A stretch of 41,073 nt of DNA from Mediterraneibacter glycyrrhizinilyticus (GCF_015560805.1 NZ_JADMSO010000018.1:1-41073); one strand, 5' to 3'; numbered from the stretch's first letter, positions 7,451 through 15,753 are shown. A program made the numbers and translations. The notes: generated by a model not told the origin, from the sequence alone.

Positions 7451-8851
7451 CTATTCCTGACAATTCATCTGCATGGACAATACTTTTCCGTCCGGGTCAA
7501 AGTTGATCTGACAGCTGCGGAAGAAATGTTCTGCATCATGCCATGTATACATACTGACAGACTCATTTTCAAATACGTCCTCACATTCCCCGTATTTTTT
7601 CAGCACATCTTCTTTCAGACTTCCGATCTGTACGCCGCCCGGAAACTGTACCGTCAGCCCTCCGGCTTCCAGCGCCTTTGTATCCACGGAAATACTTCCG
7701 ATCAGACATTGACTGACCGGCAGAGCTTCCGCCGACGGATTGACTAATGTAACTTTCAGTCGGTTTCCCGCCGTATCATTGTAATATCCCGTTATATATT
7801 CTCCGATCTCCACGGTCTGATCTTCCGCTGTCACAGACTGATCCATCTTAAGTCCCGCGGCTTCCAGATCTGCCGCCGCACACGGCAATGTTACCACCGC
7901 GTCATTGAGCTGAACCGTATAACTGTCCCAGCTTTCACCAAGCGCTTCGGACTTCGATGCCGCATCCATTTCACCGACGTCTTCCGCCGTAAACTGATCG
8001 ATCCCGGTCACGACCGGTCCGTTTTTTACCTGTGTACGGACTTCCTCCGGAACCTGCACCTTTTCCGCCGTATTATATTCCAGGATCGTCAGATCCATAT
8101 AATAAGTATTGATCTCATTTTCCCCAAAACCAAGCGTCTCTGCAGCACTTTCTTTCAGATCCACAAAGATTCTGGCCGGAAGCAGTTCCTCCTGATAAAC
8201 CAAAATCTCGCATGGGAACCGCATCTGCTCCAACGCCCCCTCTGTCAGTCTTCCGCCTAACCCGAGTGAATTGAGCATCTTCGCATCCGCCGCGCCCTCA
8301 AGAACGTCTCCTGCGACAGCTCCGGTCAGCTTATAGCAGGCTTTTCCGTTTACCTCCGCAGTTTCCTCTTCCAGCGTCAGCGATCCCGCTTCCTCGGCAA
8401 ATTCTTCTGCGATCTCTTCCGCAATCTCCGGACTCAATTCGATCTCCGCATCCTCCGCCGGACTGCGCGACCATGTATTCTGCATATTGGTATAAGACAC
8501 CGTCTCATCCTTTTCTTCGGTCTGGTAAATCTCCGTGTCCAGCGTATAGCCTCCGCCCTGTACGTTCACTTCGATCTGCCCTTTTGCATGGACCGCCTCC
8601 GACTTCCGATCCGTTTCCATATCCAGATCCATTTTTACACCGGATGCCGATCCCGCATTCCCGGTTTCCGCCTCCAAGATCAGATTACATTTCATCGACT
8701 TCACAAATTCGCTCTCTTTTTCCATCATCTGCAGAAGCGTCTCCGCTGTCTTTGGGTCCTGTTCTCCCGCGCATCCCGTAAATACTGCTGTCATCACAAA
8801 CACGCCGATCCCCAGTACGATCCGACGACATTTTTTTATTTTCCGATCCAA
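7451..8851 (-). CDS. Secreted lipoprotein, DUF6612-like, unknown function
   Basis: 466 residues from the proposed TTG start at 8851, which has GAGGG nine bases upstream. An earlier TTG at 8875 has no ribosome binding site. The signal peptide ends in a lipobox, FTGC, with C27 lipidated. After it, residues 30-270 resemble the DUF6612-type lipoprotein fold (repeated beta strands, MKCNLILEAE, MDLDMETDRK). The C-terminal 180 residues form a second beta-rich domain with VQIGSLKEDVLKKYGE and TWHDAEHFFRSCQINFD. It is probably surface-anchored. It is followed by a MATE exporter in the same transcript. The family call is tentative; the lipoprotein call is firm. Confidence 0.7.
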   Translation of the reverse strand: MDRKIKKCRRIVLGIGVFVMTAVFTGCAGEQDPKTAETLLQMMEKESEFVKSMKCNLILEAETGNAGSASGVKMDLDMETDRKSEAVHAKGQIEVNVQGGGYTLDTEIYQTEEKDETVSYTNMQNTWSRSPAEDAEIELSPEIAEEIAEEFAEEAGSLTLEEETAEVNGKACYKLTGAVAGDVLEGAADAKMLNSLGLGGRLTEGALEQMRFPCEILVYQEELLPARIFVDLKESAAETLGFGENEINTYYMDLTILEYNTAEKVQVPEEVRTQVKNGPVVTGIDQFTAEDVGEMDAASKSEALGESWDSYTVQLNDAVVTLPCAAADLEAAGLKMDQSVTAEDQTVEIGEYITGYYNDTAGNRLKVTLVNPSAEALPVSQCLIGSISVDTKALEAGGLTVQFPGGVQIGSLKEDVLKKYGECEDVFENESVSMYTWHDAEHFFRSCQINFDPDGKVLSMQMNCQE

Positions 8852-8885
8852 AAAATCACTTCCCTCTTTTTTCAAACACTGTTGT

Positions 8886-8933
8886 TAGCGTCGATGTACA
8901 AGGGAAAACACGCCTGCTTGTACACCGACGCTA
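8886..8933 (-). other. 17-bp leader hairpin upstream of the lipoprotein gene
   Basis: Arms 8886-8902 and 8917-8933 are inverted copies differing at one base, which becomes a G-U pair in the minus-strand RNA. This gives an unbroken 17-bp stem with a 14-base loop. It begins at the predicted transcription start and has no T tract. Confidence 0.7.
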
Positions 8934-8940
8934 CTTCTTT

Positions 8941-8970
8941 ATTATAGACTGCCTTTACATCGTTGCACAA
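8941..8970 (-). promoter_or_regulatory. Promoter of the lipoprotein-MATE operon
   Basis: -35 TTGTGC (8965-8970), 18-base spacer, consensus -10 TATAAT (8941-8946). It is placed between the DUF3810 stop codon and the leader hairpin. Confidence 0.6.
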
Positions 8971-8979
8971 GAAAGAATT

Positions 8980-9714
8980 TTATCTGCTTCCTTCCTGCTC
9001 CGTCTTCCGGTAAGAAACCAGCAGATCCACCATCCGGTCATAACTCTTTACCCCGTCGCTCTGCCCGTTCACTTTCAGGTAAGTATCATTGATCTGATTG
9101 GCGACCTCCGACACTTTCCCCTCATACGAATCCCAGAACCGGCTGTTTGCTTCCAGATCCGGCTCCACGCTCTGATCCAGACCGGAACGTACTTCCTGCC
9201 AGACCTCATGATCCGCGCGATACAGCGCATTGGTGCTGTAAATCCATGCCATCAGATATCCGCTGTACTGAAAATCGATCCTCTCTGCATGCTCGCATGC
9301 CAGAAACGCGATAAAATTCGCTTCCTGTTCCTGCATAAATCCACGCAGATGCGACAGTTCGTGACATGCAGTGAACGGAATGTTATAAGACTGCATATCT
9401 CCGTTATAATTTGCCTCGACCGTAAACGGCGCATAGATCCCCGTCAGACTCTGATAGGAAAGGATTTCCGAAACGATCAGCTTTTTCGGACGCGGATAAA
9501 ATCCCTGTAAAGATTCATACTTTGCGGAAAGCGCCTCCATCGCCCGCACTGCATCCGTCTCCTCCGGCGCATCCAGTCTCATTTCTCCGTCTGCAAATCC
9601 CGGTATCTTCGCCGCACAAAAAAGCAGGATTCCGGAAACCAGAAGCAACACACACGAAAGATACGGCAGAAAATAAGAAATCTTTTTCCGTCTTTGTCCC
9701 TGTTTTTCTTTCAT
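8980..9714 (-). CDS. DUF3810 family membrane protein with HExxH zinc-protease motif
   Basis: 244 residues. One membrane segment (about 13-35) is followed by an extracytoplasmic domain. The motif HELSH (118-122) with EANFIAF (131-137) matches the zinc-binding HExxH plus downstream Glu arrangement of gluzincin-type metallopeptidases, and the whole resembles DUF3810. Its start overlaps the stop of the upstream ABC ATPase by ATGA, so translation is coupled, making it the sixth gene of the peptide/nickel-type transporter operon. It might cleave peptides or modify surface proteins outside the membrane, supplying or serving the importer; that link is inference. The C-terminus is charged and helical. 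Confidence 0.78.
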   Translation of the reverse strand: MKEKQGQRRKKISYFLPYLSCVLLLVSGILLFCAAKIPGFADGEMRLDAPEETDAVRAMEALSAKYESLQGFYPRPKKLIVSEILSYQSLTGIYAPFTVEANYNGDMQSYNIPFTACHELSHLRGFMQEQEANFIAFLACEHAERIDFQYSGYLMAWIYSTNALYRADHEVWQEVRSGLDQSVEPDLEANSRFWDSYEGKVSEVANQINDTYLKVNGQSDGVKSYDRMVDLLVSYRKTEQEGSR

Positions 9715-10400
9715 CTCCCAGCCCCCTGTTCCGCCTGAAGATCGATCTGCCGCGTACAGATCCGATCCAGCAGTTCCCGGTCATGGCTGACTGCCAGTAG
9801 CCCGATCCCACGACGCCGGATCTCATCCATCAGAAAATGCCAGATCTCACTCTGTGTCACAAGATCCAGCATTGTCGTGATCTCGTCCGCAAGCAGAAAA
9901 CGGGTGCGCTTCCCAAGCGCCCGCGCAATGCAGAAACGCTGCAGTTCTCCGCCGGAAAGTTCCTGCGGATACCGTCCCATCCATTCTTCTCGTATCCCCA
10001 ATGCATCCAGCACACGAAGTTCCACCTCATCGCCCTCCGCGATCATATTCCGCATCCGCATTTTCGGATCCACTGCCAGCTCCGGCTGCTGCCAGATCAT
10101 CTGCACCGGACAATATCCGCGATACGAAGCAAGCGGCTTTCCATCCAGAAGAATCTCTCCGGCGGACGGTTTCAAATATCCCGCCAGCAAACGGCACAAC
10201 GTAGTCTTTCCAAATCCACTCGGTGCTGCTGCGCCAACCAGTTCTCCGCTCTCAAGCGTCAAATCGAAACGGGATAAAATTTCCCTCGTCGTTCTGTTTC
10301 TTTTCGTTCGTTTGCTCTCATTTCCCGGAAATCCGATCTCATTCATCCCGGACATATCATACGAAAAACAAAGCGCTTTTGCTTCCAGTTTCATCTTCAT
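9711..10400 (-). CDS. ABC transporter ATP-binding protein, NikE/DppF-like
   Basis: 229-residue nucleotide-binding subunit of a peptide/nickel-type importer. Walker A is APSGFGKT, with Ala where the first Gly is usual. The Q loop is VQMIWQQPE, the signature LSGGELQR, Walker B LLADEI, and the switch His is in AVSHDR. It is shorter than OppF/DppF and lacks their C-terminal oligopeptide-binding extension. It overlaps the upstream ATPase gene by ATGA; a second Met two codons on (10394) is better spaced from GAGGAG and may be the true start. It works as a pair with the product of 10397-11206. Confidence 0.87.
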   Translation of the reverse strand: MKMKLEAKALCFSYDMSGMNEIGFPGNESKRTKRNRTTREILSRFDLTLESGELVGAAAPSGFGKTTLCRLLAGYLKPSAGEILLDGKPLASYRGYCPVQMIWQQPELAVDPKMRMRNMIAEGDEVELRVLDALGIREEWMGRYPQELSGGELQRFCIARALGKRTRFLLADEITTMLDLVTQSEIWHFLMDEIRRRGIGLLAVSHDRELLDRICTRQIDLQAEQGAGR

Positions 10401-11206
10401 CTCTCCTCATCATTTGCACCACGAGCCGATACAGACCAATGAGACGGCATCGCCCTCCAAAGTGCCTTTGTGTAAGGATGACGCAGTGTTTCTTCCGCCT
10501 GAAAATCCGCAGGAAACGCCTCTTCCGCCACACGCCCCTCATGCATCACCAAAATACGGTCTGCCGTCTCGACCGCCAGTTCCAGATCATGGGTGATCAC
10601 AAGCACGCTGCTCCCCATCTCCGCCAGTTCCCGAAAATGTCCCATGACCATCTTGGCTGTCTTCTTTTCCAGTCCCGGTGTCGGCTCGTCCGCGATCATC
10701 AGCTTCGGTTCTTCGATCGTCGCCGCCGCGATCAACACCCTCCTGCTCATTCCTCCTGACAGCTCAAACGGATACAGCGCCGCCGCATCCTCCTTTAAAT
10801 GATAACGTTGAAAAATTTCTTTCAGCTTTGCTTTTTTCTGTGGATCCCGGCTTCCCTTTAATATCTGTGCGCCCGATTTCATCAGCGGATCCAAATAAGA
10901 CGCCCCCTGCGGAACCAGTAAAATTTCGCTTCCGCGCAGTTGTTCGATCTGTTCTTTCTCCAGCAGTCTTCCACGATAAAAAATCTCCCCATCCATCGAA
11001 GCATTATAAGGAAGAAGCCCCATCACGGCATGTGCCAGCAGACTTTTTCCCGACCCGCTCGCACCGACAAGGGCGGTCACTTCTCCGGCATATGTGGAAA
11101 AAGACAGCCCACATACATTTTCGATCGTCCGCCGCTGTAGCCCGCGGGTATACTGCGTAAAAGAAATATGTAGTTCTTTCAACTCCAAGATTTTCTCACT
11201 CTGCAT
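10397..11206 (-). CDS. ABC transporter ATP-binding protein, NikD/DppD-like
   Basis: 269-residue nucleotide-binding subunit. Walker A is GASGSGKS, the Q loop LLVPQGASYLDP, the signature LSGGMSRR, Walker B LMIADEPT, and the switch VITHDLE. The C-terminus has HPYTKALWRAMPS, the peptide/nickel ATPase tail. ATG at 11206 is chosen because AAGGGGAGG lies just ahead; the frame extends seven codons further to an ATG inside a tandem duplication. Third gene from the end of the operon, coupled to the next ATPase. Confidence 0.88.
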   Translation of the reverse strand: MQSEKILELKELHISFTQYTRGLQRRTIENVCGLSFSTYAGEVTALVGASGSGKSLLAHAVMGLLPYNASMDGEIFYRGRLLEKEQIEQLRGSEILLVPQGASYLDPLMKSGAQILKGSRDPQKKAKLKEIFQRYHLKEDAAALYPFELSGGMSRRVLIAAATIEEPKLMIADEPTPGLEKKTAKMVMGHFRELAEMGSSVLVITHDLELAVETADRILVMHEGRVAEEAFPADFQAEETLRHPYTKALWRAMPSHWSVSARGANDEER

Positions 11207-11217
11207 CTTTTTCCTCC

Positions 11218-11249
11218 CCTTAATCATGCACGTCCTTAATCATGCACGC
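11218..11249 (-). repeat. 16-bp tandem duplication over the permease stop codon
   Basis: Two 16-base units (11218-11233 and 11234-11249, one mismatch at the end) copy the last codons and the TAA stop of the upstream permease into the gap, just before the Shine-Dalgarno of the next gene. Confidence 0.85.
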
Positions 11250-12051
11250 TGCCCGGATCCGTCAGTTTCCGCAGATTCTGTCCGACCGCATAAAACAGTC
11301 CGGTCACGATCGTCAAAAATACCCCCGGGAACACCGCAAGCCACCACTGCCCTCCGAGCAGATACCGCATGGATTCCGCCAGAATATTTCCAACCGCCGG
11401 CTGGTTCGACGGCAAGCCAAATCCAAGGAATGTCACACTGGATTCATGCAGCACCGCGTGCGGAAACAGGAGAACCGTCCCGACAAGAAACTGCGGCAGC
11501 ACATGTGGGATCACATGACGCCGGATCAGATGCCATTTACTTTTCCCCAATTTCTCGGCAACCTGAATGTACGGACTTTCCCGCAATTGGATCACCTCCG
11601 CCCGGATAACACGGGTCAGCGCCGGCCAGTGCGTCAGAGCGATCCCCACAGCCACCCCGAAAAATCCTCTTCCCAATGCCACGGTGACCAAGATCAAAAG
11701 CAGGATATGCGGGATCCCCAGCACAAGATCGATCAAAAAGGATATCACAGCATCCACTTTCTTTCCAAGGACTGCAGCCGCGATCCCCAATATCAGTGCG
11801 ATCCCGGCGCTCACAGCCGCAGAAACGATCCCAAGCCCGATACTGAGCGCAAGTCCCCGTAGCGTCCTTGCAAACATATCTCTCCCCATCCAGTCTGTGC
11901 CAAATGGATGTGCAAGACACGGCGCGATATTTTTCGCGGTAAAATCAGTCGCCACCGCCACATCCGCAAAGTAAATCCCTCCGATTCCGACCGCAAGCAA
12001 AAAGAACATCGCGCCAACCAGCCCGATCAGACTCCGTTCTCTCATCGTCAT
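11236..12051 (-). CDS. ABC transporter permease, NikC/DppC-like
   Basis: 271-residue inner-membrane subunit with about six membrane segments. It has the typical N-terminal DppC text (PFGTDWMGRDMFAR at about 50) and the EAA loop region (REVIQL-type RAEVIQLRESPYIQVAEKLG) that docks on the ATPases. The start overlaps the end of the upstream permease gene (ATGA) behind AAAGGAGG; a second ATG two codons on is also possible. Part of the peptide/nickel-type importer; metal against peptide specificity cannot be decided from the permease. Confidence 0.9.
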   Translation of the reverse strand: MTMRERSLIGLVGAMFFLLAVGIGGIYFADVAVATDFTAKNIAPCLAHPFGTDWMGRDMFARTLRGLALSIGLGIVSAAVSAGIALILGIAAAVLGKKVDAVISFLIDLVLGIPHILLLILVTVALGRGFFGVAVGIALTHWPALTRVIRAEVIQLRESPYIQVAEKLGKSKWHLIRRHVIPHVLPQFLVGTVLLFPHAVLHESSVTFLGFGLPSNQPAVGNILAESMRYLLGGQWWLAVFPGVFLTIVTGLFYAVGQNLRKLTDPGSVHD

Positions 12052-13040
12052 CTCTGTGCGCCTCCTTTCCGGATACGCGGATCAACCAGCCCATACAAGA
12101 TATCCGCGGTCAGATTTCCTGCCGCCGCCAGCGCCGCGCAGATCAGCGTCACAGCCATCAAAAGCGGCATATCGCTTCCAAGTCCTGCCTGCACTGCCGC
12201 CTGTCCCAATCCCGGATAAGAAAAAACCTGTTCCACCAGCACCGAACCGCCGATCAGCTCCCCGATGGAAGCCGCCTGTAATGTGATCGCCGGGAGCAGG
12301 ATATTGCGCAGTCCGTGCCGCCAAAACAAACGAAACCCACGCTCCCCTCCCGCACGGGCAAACAGCATATAATCGCTGTCCATTACCTCGATCATTTTTT
12401 CTCTCGTGTGCAACGTAATATTCGCGGTTCCGGTCAGACTCAACGTCAGCGCCGGAAGCACAAAATGTGAAATCCGCTCCGCCAGAGACACTTCGGACGC
12501 CGCAACACCGATCGGTACGCTCATCCCGATCGGGAACCATCCAAGCCAGACTCCGAAGACGATCAAAAGCAGCATAGCGACCCAGAATGCCGGAGTGTCC
12601 GAGATCAACAGGCTGTACCCGCGGATCAGCCGGTCGCACCACTTTCCACGCCGCATCCCTGCCACCGCGCCGAGCATTACGCCGAGAAGTCCCGACAATG
12701 CCCACGCAAAAAGCAGCAGCGGCAGCGAGTTTGCCAGCCGTACCGCGATCACCTGACTGACCGGCTGCCGATATAAAAGAGACGTTCCCATATCCCCTTT
12801 CAGAAAATCTGTGATCCATGCAAGGTACTGCTGAACCGGAGAGGCATTCGTCCCCCAGTATGTTTCCAGTTTTTCAATCTGCTCGGCGCTCATACTGCCA
12901 AGCGCAGTCTGTCCCACATTTGCCTGAAGAGGATCCACCGGCGAACATTTCATCAATGCAAATGCGGCGATGCTCGTACAAAAAAGAAGCAGCAAAAACC
13001 GTATGCACTTTTTCCCGATACGAATCCATGTATCTCTCAC
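12048..13040 (-). CDS. ABC transporter permease, NikB/DppB-like
   Basis: 330-residue permease with an N-terminal anchor and about six membrane segments. It has the DppB signatures PVDPLQANVGQTALG near 35 and the EAA-like LHTREKMIEVMDSDYMLFARAGG. Its start codon is GTG at 13040 with AAGGAGG eight bases upstream. It partners with the NikC-like permease and lies behind the binding-protein gene with a 62-base gap. Confidence 0.9.
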   Translation of the reverse strand: MRDTWIRIGKKCIRFLLLLFCTSIAAFALMKCSPVDPLQANVGQTALGSMSAEQIEKLETYWGTNASPVQQYLAWITDFLKGDMGTSLLYRQPVSQVIAVRLANSLPLLLFAWALSGLLGVMLGAVAGMRRGKWCDRLIRGYSLLISDTPAFWVAMLLLIVFGVWLGWFPIGMSVPIGVAASEVSLAERISHFVLPALTLSLTGTANITLHTREKMIEVMDSDYMLFARAGGERGFRLFWRHGLRNILLPAITLQAASIGELIGGSVLVEQVFSYPGLGQAAVQAGLGSDMPLLMAVTLICAALAAAGNLTADILYGLVDPRIRKGGAQR

Positions 13041-13074
13041 AGCGATCCTCCTTCATTTCTTCTATTTCTTATGT

Positions 13075-13119
13075 GTTTTCCACATTCACTGCTTTTTTCA
13101 GATCAGTTTTCCACATTCC
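13075..13119 (-). repeat. 13-bp direct repeat of the binding-protein gene's 3' end
   Basis: GAATGTGGAAAAC occurs as the last codons of the binding-protein gene (ending at 13106) and again 31 bases downstream in the gap (13075-13087). Confidence 0.8.
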
Positions 13120-14749
13120 ATGACCACTGATCCACATTATTCACGATCGACCACCCATGTCCGTGTGGATGGATCTTCTGCTCCGCAACCTGCAGTCCGT
13201 CCCGCACAAAATACAGATGATCGATGTTGCAAAGCCAGATCCACGGAATATCTCCCTCCTGCGTAATTCCGGTCGTACCATCCCACTGTGCTTTTTTCCA
13301 TAATTCATAAGATTCCGTCTCCGAAGATGCGGCAAGCGCCTGATCCATATACGAATCTACCGATGCATTTGCATAAGGAGAGTACTGTGCCGTCTTTGCA
13401 TCTCCCATCGTATGGTAAATGTTGTAAAGTTCCATCGGCGTATGCGCTCCCCAGCCCCATATCATCGGATCCGACTGCGCCCGGTCATACGCGGTATCCC
13501 AGCCGACTCCCTCAACCGTCACTTCAATGCCGAGTTTGGCAAGCTGATTCGCTGTGTCCTCCGCAAGCGCCTGCCTGACAGAATCTCCGTTATTAAACAA
13601 TAATGTGAACGCTGCTTTCTCTCCGTCTTTCCTCCGGATCCCGTCTTCAGCCATTTTCCATCCGGCTTCGTCCAGAAGCTGTTCCGCCTGTTCCGAATCA
13701 TAAGAAACGGCGCTCTTTTCATTATACCACGGCATCTGATCGCAGACACTGTACGCCTCAGTTCCGTATCCATTCAGTACATGCTCGATCATTTCCTCCC
13801 GGTCGATTCCGATGTTGATCGCGCGGCGCACGTTTACATCCGCGGTAAATGCATTTCCATACACAATACCGTCACGCGTCTCTTCCTCACTGCACGGCAG
13901 ATTAAATCCGCGGTTATCCACCGTATGAACTGCCATCAGATGATATCCCTCGATTTCCTGATCGCTGTACGAAGCTGCCGTGTGCGCTACATCTGCCTGA
14001 CCTGCCAGCACTGCCGCAAGCGCCGCATCCTCCTCCATGAACAACACCGTCACGGTTTCCATTTTCGGAGCCTCCCCGTAATAGTCCGGATTTGCCTCAA
14101 AAATCATCTGCTGTCCTCTATCCCATTGTTTCAGCTGATATCTTCCCGAGCCAATCGGATTCTGCCCGTAATTTTCGTCGTATGCATGCTTGGGCATGAT
14201 CCCCACGACCGCCATCGTATACGGCCAGATCGAGTATGGTTTTGTCATGGAAAATTCCACCGTTGTCTCGTCCAGCGCTCTCGCTTCTTTCAGCATCGTA
14301 AAGTCTGCCACAGTGCTTTCATCCCGGCAATGATTGTATGTAAACGCCACATCTTCCGCGGTCAGTTTTTCCCCATCTGTAAACGTCACGTCATCCCGGA
14401 TCGTCACCGTCCACGTCAGACCGTCCTCGCTGACTTTATAATCGACAGCAAGATCTTTTCCGATCTGCAAGTCTTTTGTTGTAGTCGTCAATGTGCTCTG
14501 GATCAGCGGTTCATGGGTATGTTCCCCGGCACCCCAGCCATATGCCGGATCGAATCCCGCCTCCGGCTCCGACGTCTTCGGCATCGTCACGACCACTGAA
14601 TCTTTGCTTTCCCCTGTCAAATGTTCCTGTCCTGTCTTCTCCGATACTGCGTCCTTTTTTCCGCAGCCTGCCGCCAGACTTCCGGTCATCCCGATCAAAC
14701 AGACCGCCGCCAAACCTGCCAGCACAGCCCTCTTCTTTCTCATCTTCAT
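13103..14749 (-). CDS. ABC transporter substrate-binding lipoprotein, family 5 (peptide/nickel type)
   Basis: 548-residue extracellular binding protein. The signal peptide ends in a lipobox, LAAGC (C29). The family 5 core includes WTVTIRDDVTFTDGEKLTAEDVAFTY near 115-140, PIGSGRYQLKQWDRG near 215, and DVNVRRAINIGIDREEMI near 330. The C-terminus carries HPHGHGW. It captures the substrate for the NikB/C/D/E-like subunits downstream. Family 5 proteins bind peptides, nickel or nickel chelates, and the His-rich tail is suggestive but not proof of a metal ligand. ATG at 14749 follows CAGGAGAG. The gene begins only 40 bases after a tRNA-Ala terminator, so its promoter must lie in or across that gap. 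Confidence 0.88.
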   Translation of the reverse strand: MKMRKKRAVLAGLAAVCLIGMTGSLAAGCGKKDAVSEKTGQEHLTGESKDSVVVTMPKTSEPEAGFDPAYGWGAGEHTHEPLIQSTLTTTTKDLQIGKDLAVDYKVSEDGLTWTVTIRDDVTFTDGEKLTAEDVAFTYNHCRDESTVADFTMLKEARALDETTVEFSMTKPYSIWPYTMAVVGIMPKHAYDENYGQNPIGSGRYQLKQWDRGQQMIFEANPDYYGEAPKMETVTVLFMEEDAALAAVLAGQADVAHTAASYSDQEIEGYHLMAVHTVDNRGFNLPCSEEETRDGIVYGNAFTADVNVRRAINIGIDREEMIEHVLNGYGTEAYSVCDQMPWYNEKSAVSYDSEQAEQLLDEAGWKMAEDGIRRKDGEKAAFTLLFNNGDSVRQALAEDTANQLAKLGIEVTVEGVGWDTAYDRAQSDPMIWGWGAHTPMELYNIYHTMGDAKTAQYSPYANASVDSYMDQALAASSETESYELWKKAQWDGTTGITQEGDIPWIWLCNIDHLYFVRDGLQVAEQKIHPHGHGWSIVNNVDQWSWNVEN

Positions 14750-14788
14750 TTTCTCTCCTGTAAGTTCAAACTATCTCAGAATACAATA

Positions 14789-14815
14789 AAACCCGGTACA
14801 AACTGTACCGGGTAA
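14789..14815 (-). terminator. Terminator of tRNA-Ala
   Basis: CCCGGTAC and GTACCGGG pair around a five-base loop and are followed on the minus strand by TTTTATT. It is directly downstream of tRNA-Ala and 40 bases ahead of the binding-protein gene, so read-through might contribute to the ABC operon. Confidence 0.8.
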
Positions 14816-14817
14816 AG

Positions 14818-14890
14818 TGGAGAATACGAGATTCGAACTCGTGACCTCCTGCTTGCAAGGCAGGCGCTCTCCCAACTGAGCTAATCCCCC
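14818..14890 (-). tRNA. tRNA-Ala (TGC)
   Basis: 73 bases. Acceptor stem GGGGGAT/ATTCTCC with two G-U pairs and discriminator A, D arm GCTCAGTTGGGAGAGC, anticodon loop CTTGCAA giving TGC, and T arm GAGTTCGAATCTC. It has its own promoter and terminator, outside an rRNA operon. Confidence 0.95.
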
Positions 14891-14924
14891 ATATCCATTC
14901 TATATTGCTTCATCGAACTTTTAT

Positions 14925-14953
14925 AAAATAGCATATTCCAAACGTTCTGTCAA
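14925..14953 (-). promoter_or_regulatory. Promoter of tRNA-Ala
   Basis: Perfect -35 TTGACA (14948-14953), 17-base spacer, -10 TATTTT (14925-14930), 35 bases before the mature tRNA. Confidence 0.7.
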
Positions 14954-15003
14954 CTGTTTTGAAGTGATTTCGTTGTTTTTCTGTGACAAATTCCGGACAA
15001 ACC

Positions 15004-15032
15004 TTGATTTTCCACTTTACTCATGATATACT
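15004..15032 (+). promoter_or_regulatory. Promoter of queT
   Basis: -35 TTGATT (15004-15009), exactly 17 bases, -10 TATACT (15027-15032). Predicted start is near 15039, giving a leader of about 196 bases. Confidence 0.65.
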
Positions 15033-15039
15033 ACAACAC

Positions 15040-15185
15040 GTTGCAAAGCCCACAAAAACAAGGTCTTATAAGGGTTTCGCCGATTTCCGGCGCAAGCCAA
15101 ATACCTACGGTATTTGACTCTCGCGACATTCGCCAAATGGATGTGCAAGCACCTCCACATGGCTCATTGTTTCACGGAAATGAAT
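15040..15185 (+). other. Folded queT leader upstream of the riboswitch
   Basis: No gene is seen here. It holds the hairpin CAAATACC-TACG-GTATTTG and several GC-rich partial dyads (GCGACATTCGCC, ATGTGCAAGCACCTCCACAT). The length is far more than the downstream aptamer needs. A short frame at 15023-15223 crosses it but has no ribosome binding site. Confidence 0.5.
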
Positions 15186-15226
15186 CGAGTGTTCGTGACC
15201 TTCCACTCGTAAAACAAAACTAAAGG
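15186..15226 (+). promoter_or_regulatory. preQ1-I-like riboswitch controlling queT
   Basis: Stem CGAGTG (15186-15191) pairs with CACTCG (15204-15209) around the 12-base loop TTCGTGACCTTC. It is followed by the A-rich tail TAAAACAAAACTAAAGGAG that carries the Shine-Dalgarno sequence. This is the layout of the class I preQ1 aptamer: short stem, loop, and A-rich tail ending in ACTAA that folds back. Ligand binding would hide the ribosome binding site. The known partner gene, a queuosine precursor transporter, starts ten bases later, which strongly supports the call. Confidence 0.75.
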
Positions 15227-15235
15227 AGCTTAAAA

Positions 15236-15742
15236 ATGAAAGAAAAGAAAACCTTCTCTGTGCTCTTCATGGCACAGGCAGCGATGATCGCTGCAATCTA
15301 CGTCGTAGTAACTCTTGTGTTCGCGCCATTCAGTTATGGTGAAGTGCAGGTTCGCCTGTCCGAAGCACTGACGATCCTCCCGGTGTTCACTCCGGCTGCA
15401 ATTCCAGGACTTTTTATCGGCTGTCTCATCAGCAATATCTTAGGCGGATGCATCATCCCGGATATTATTTTCGGTAGTCTTGCCACTTTGCTTGGAGCGG
15501 TCTTCACTTACATGCTTCGCAATCGGAACAAATTCCTTGCACCGCTGCCGCCGATCCTGTCCAATATACTGATTGTACCGTTTGTACTTCGTTATGGATA
15601 CCAAGTGCCGCTGCCGATCCCATTTATGATGCTGACCGTCGGAATCGGTGAAGTCATCTCCTGCGGTGTGCTCGGCATGATCGTCTATGCCGCATTGAAC
15701 CGTTATAAACATACCATTTTCAGAACGGCTTCGCTTTCATAG
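15236..15742 (+). CDS. queT: QueT queuosine-precursor ECF transporter S component
   Basis: 168-residue membrane protein with five or six membrane segments. The text matches QueT: AAIYVVVTLVFAPFSYGEVQVRLSEAL, then PGLFIGCLISNI and GGCIIPDIIFG. It is the substrate-specific component of an energy-coupling-factor importer and uses the shared ECF ATPases encoded elsewhere to take up preQ1 or a related 7-deazaguanine. ATG follows AAAGGAG at good spacing. A preQ1-I-like riboswitch overlaps the ribosome binding site. It is a single-gene transcript, ended by the hairpin at 15850-15915. Confidence 0.92.
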   Translation: MKEKKTFSVLFMAQAAMIAAIYVVVTLVFAPFSYGEVQVRLSEALTILPVFTPAAIPGLFIGCLISNILGGCIIPDIIFGSLATLLGAVFTYMLRNRNKFLAPLPPILSNILIVPFVLRYGYQVPLPIPFMMLTVGIGEVISCGVLGMIVYAALNRYKHTIFRTASLS

Positions 15743-15753
15743 ATTGAAGCAGA

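Noticed and set aside
15023-15223. 66-codon frame ahead of queT
   Set aside because: It overlaps the promoter -10 box and the riboswitch and has no Shine-Dalgarno sequence.
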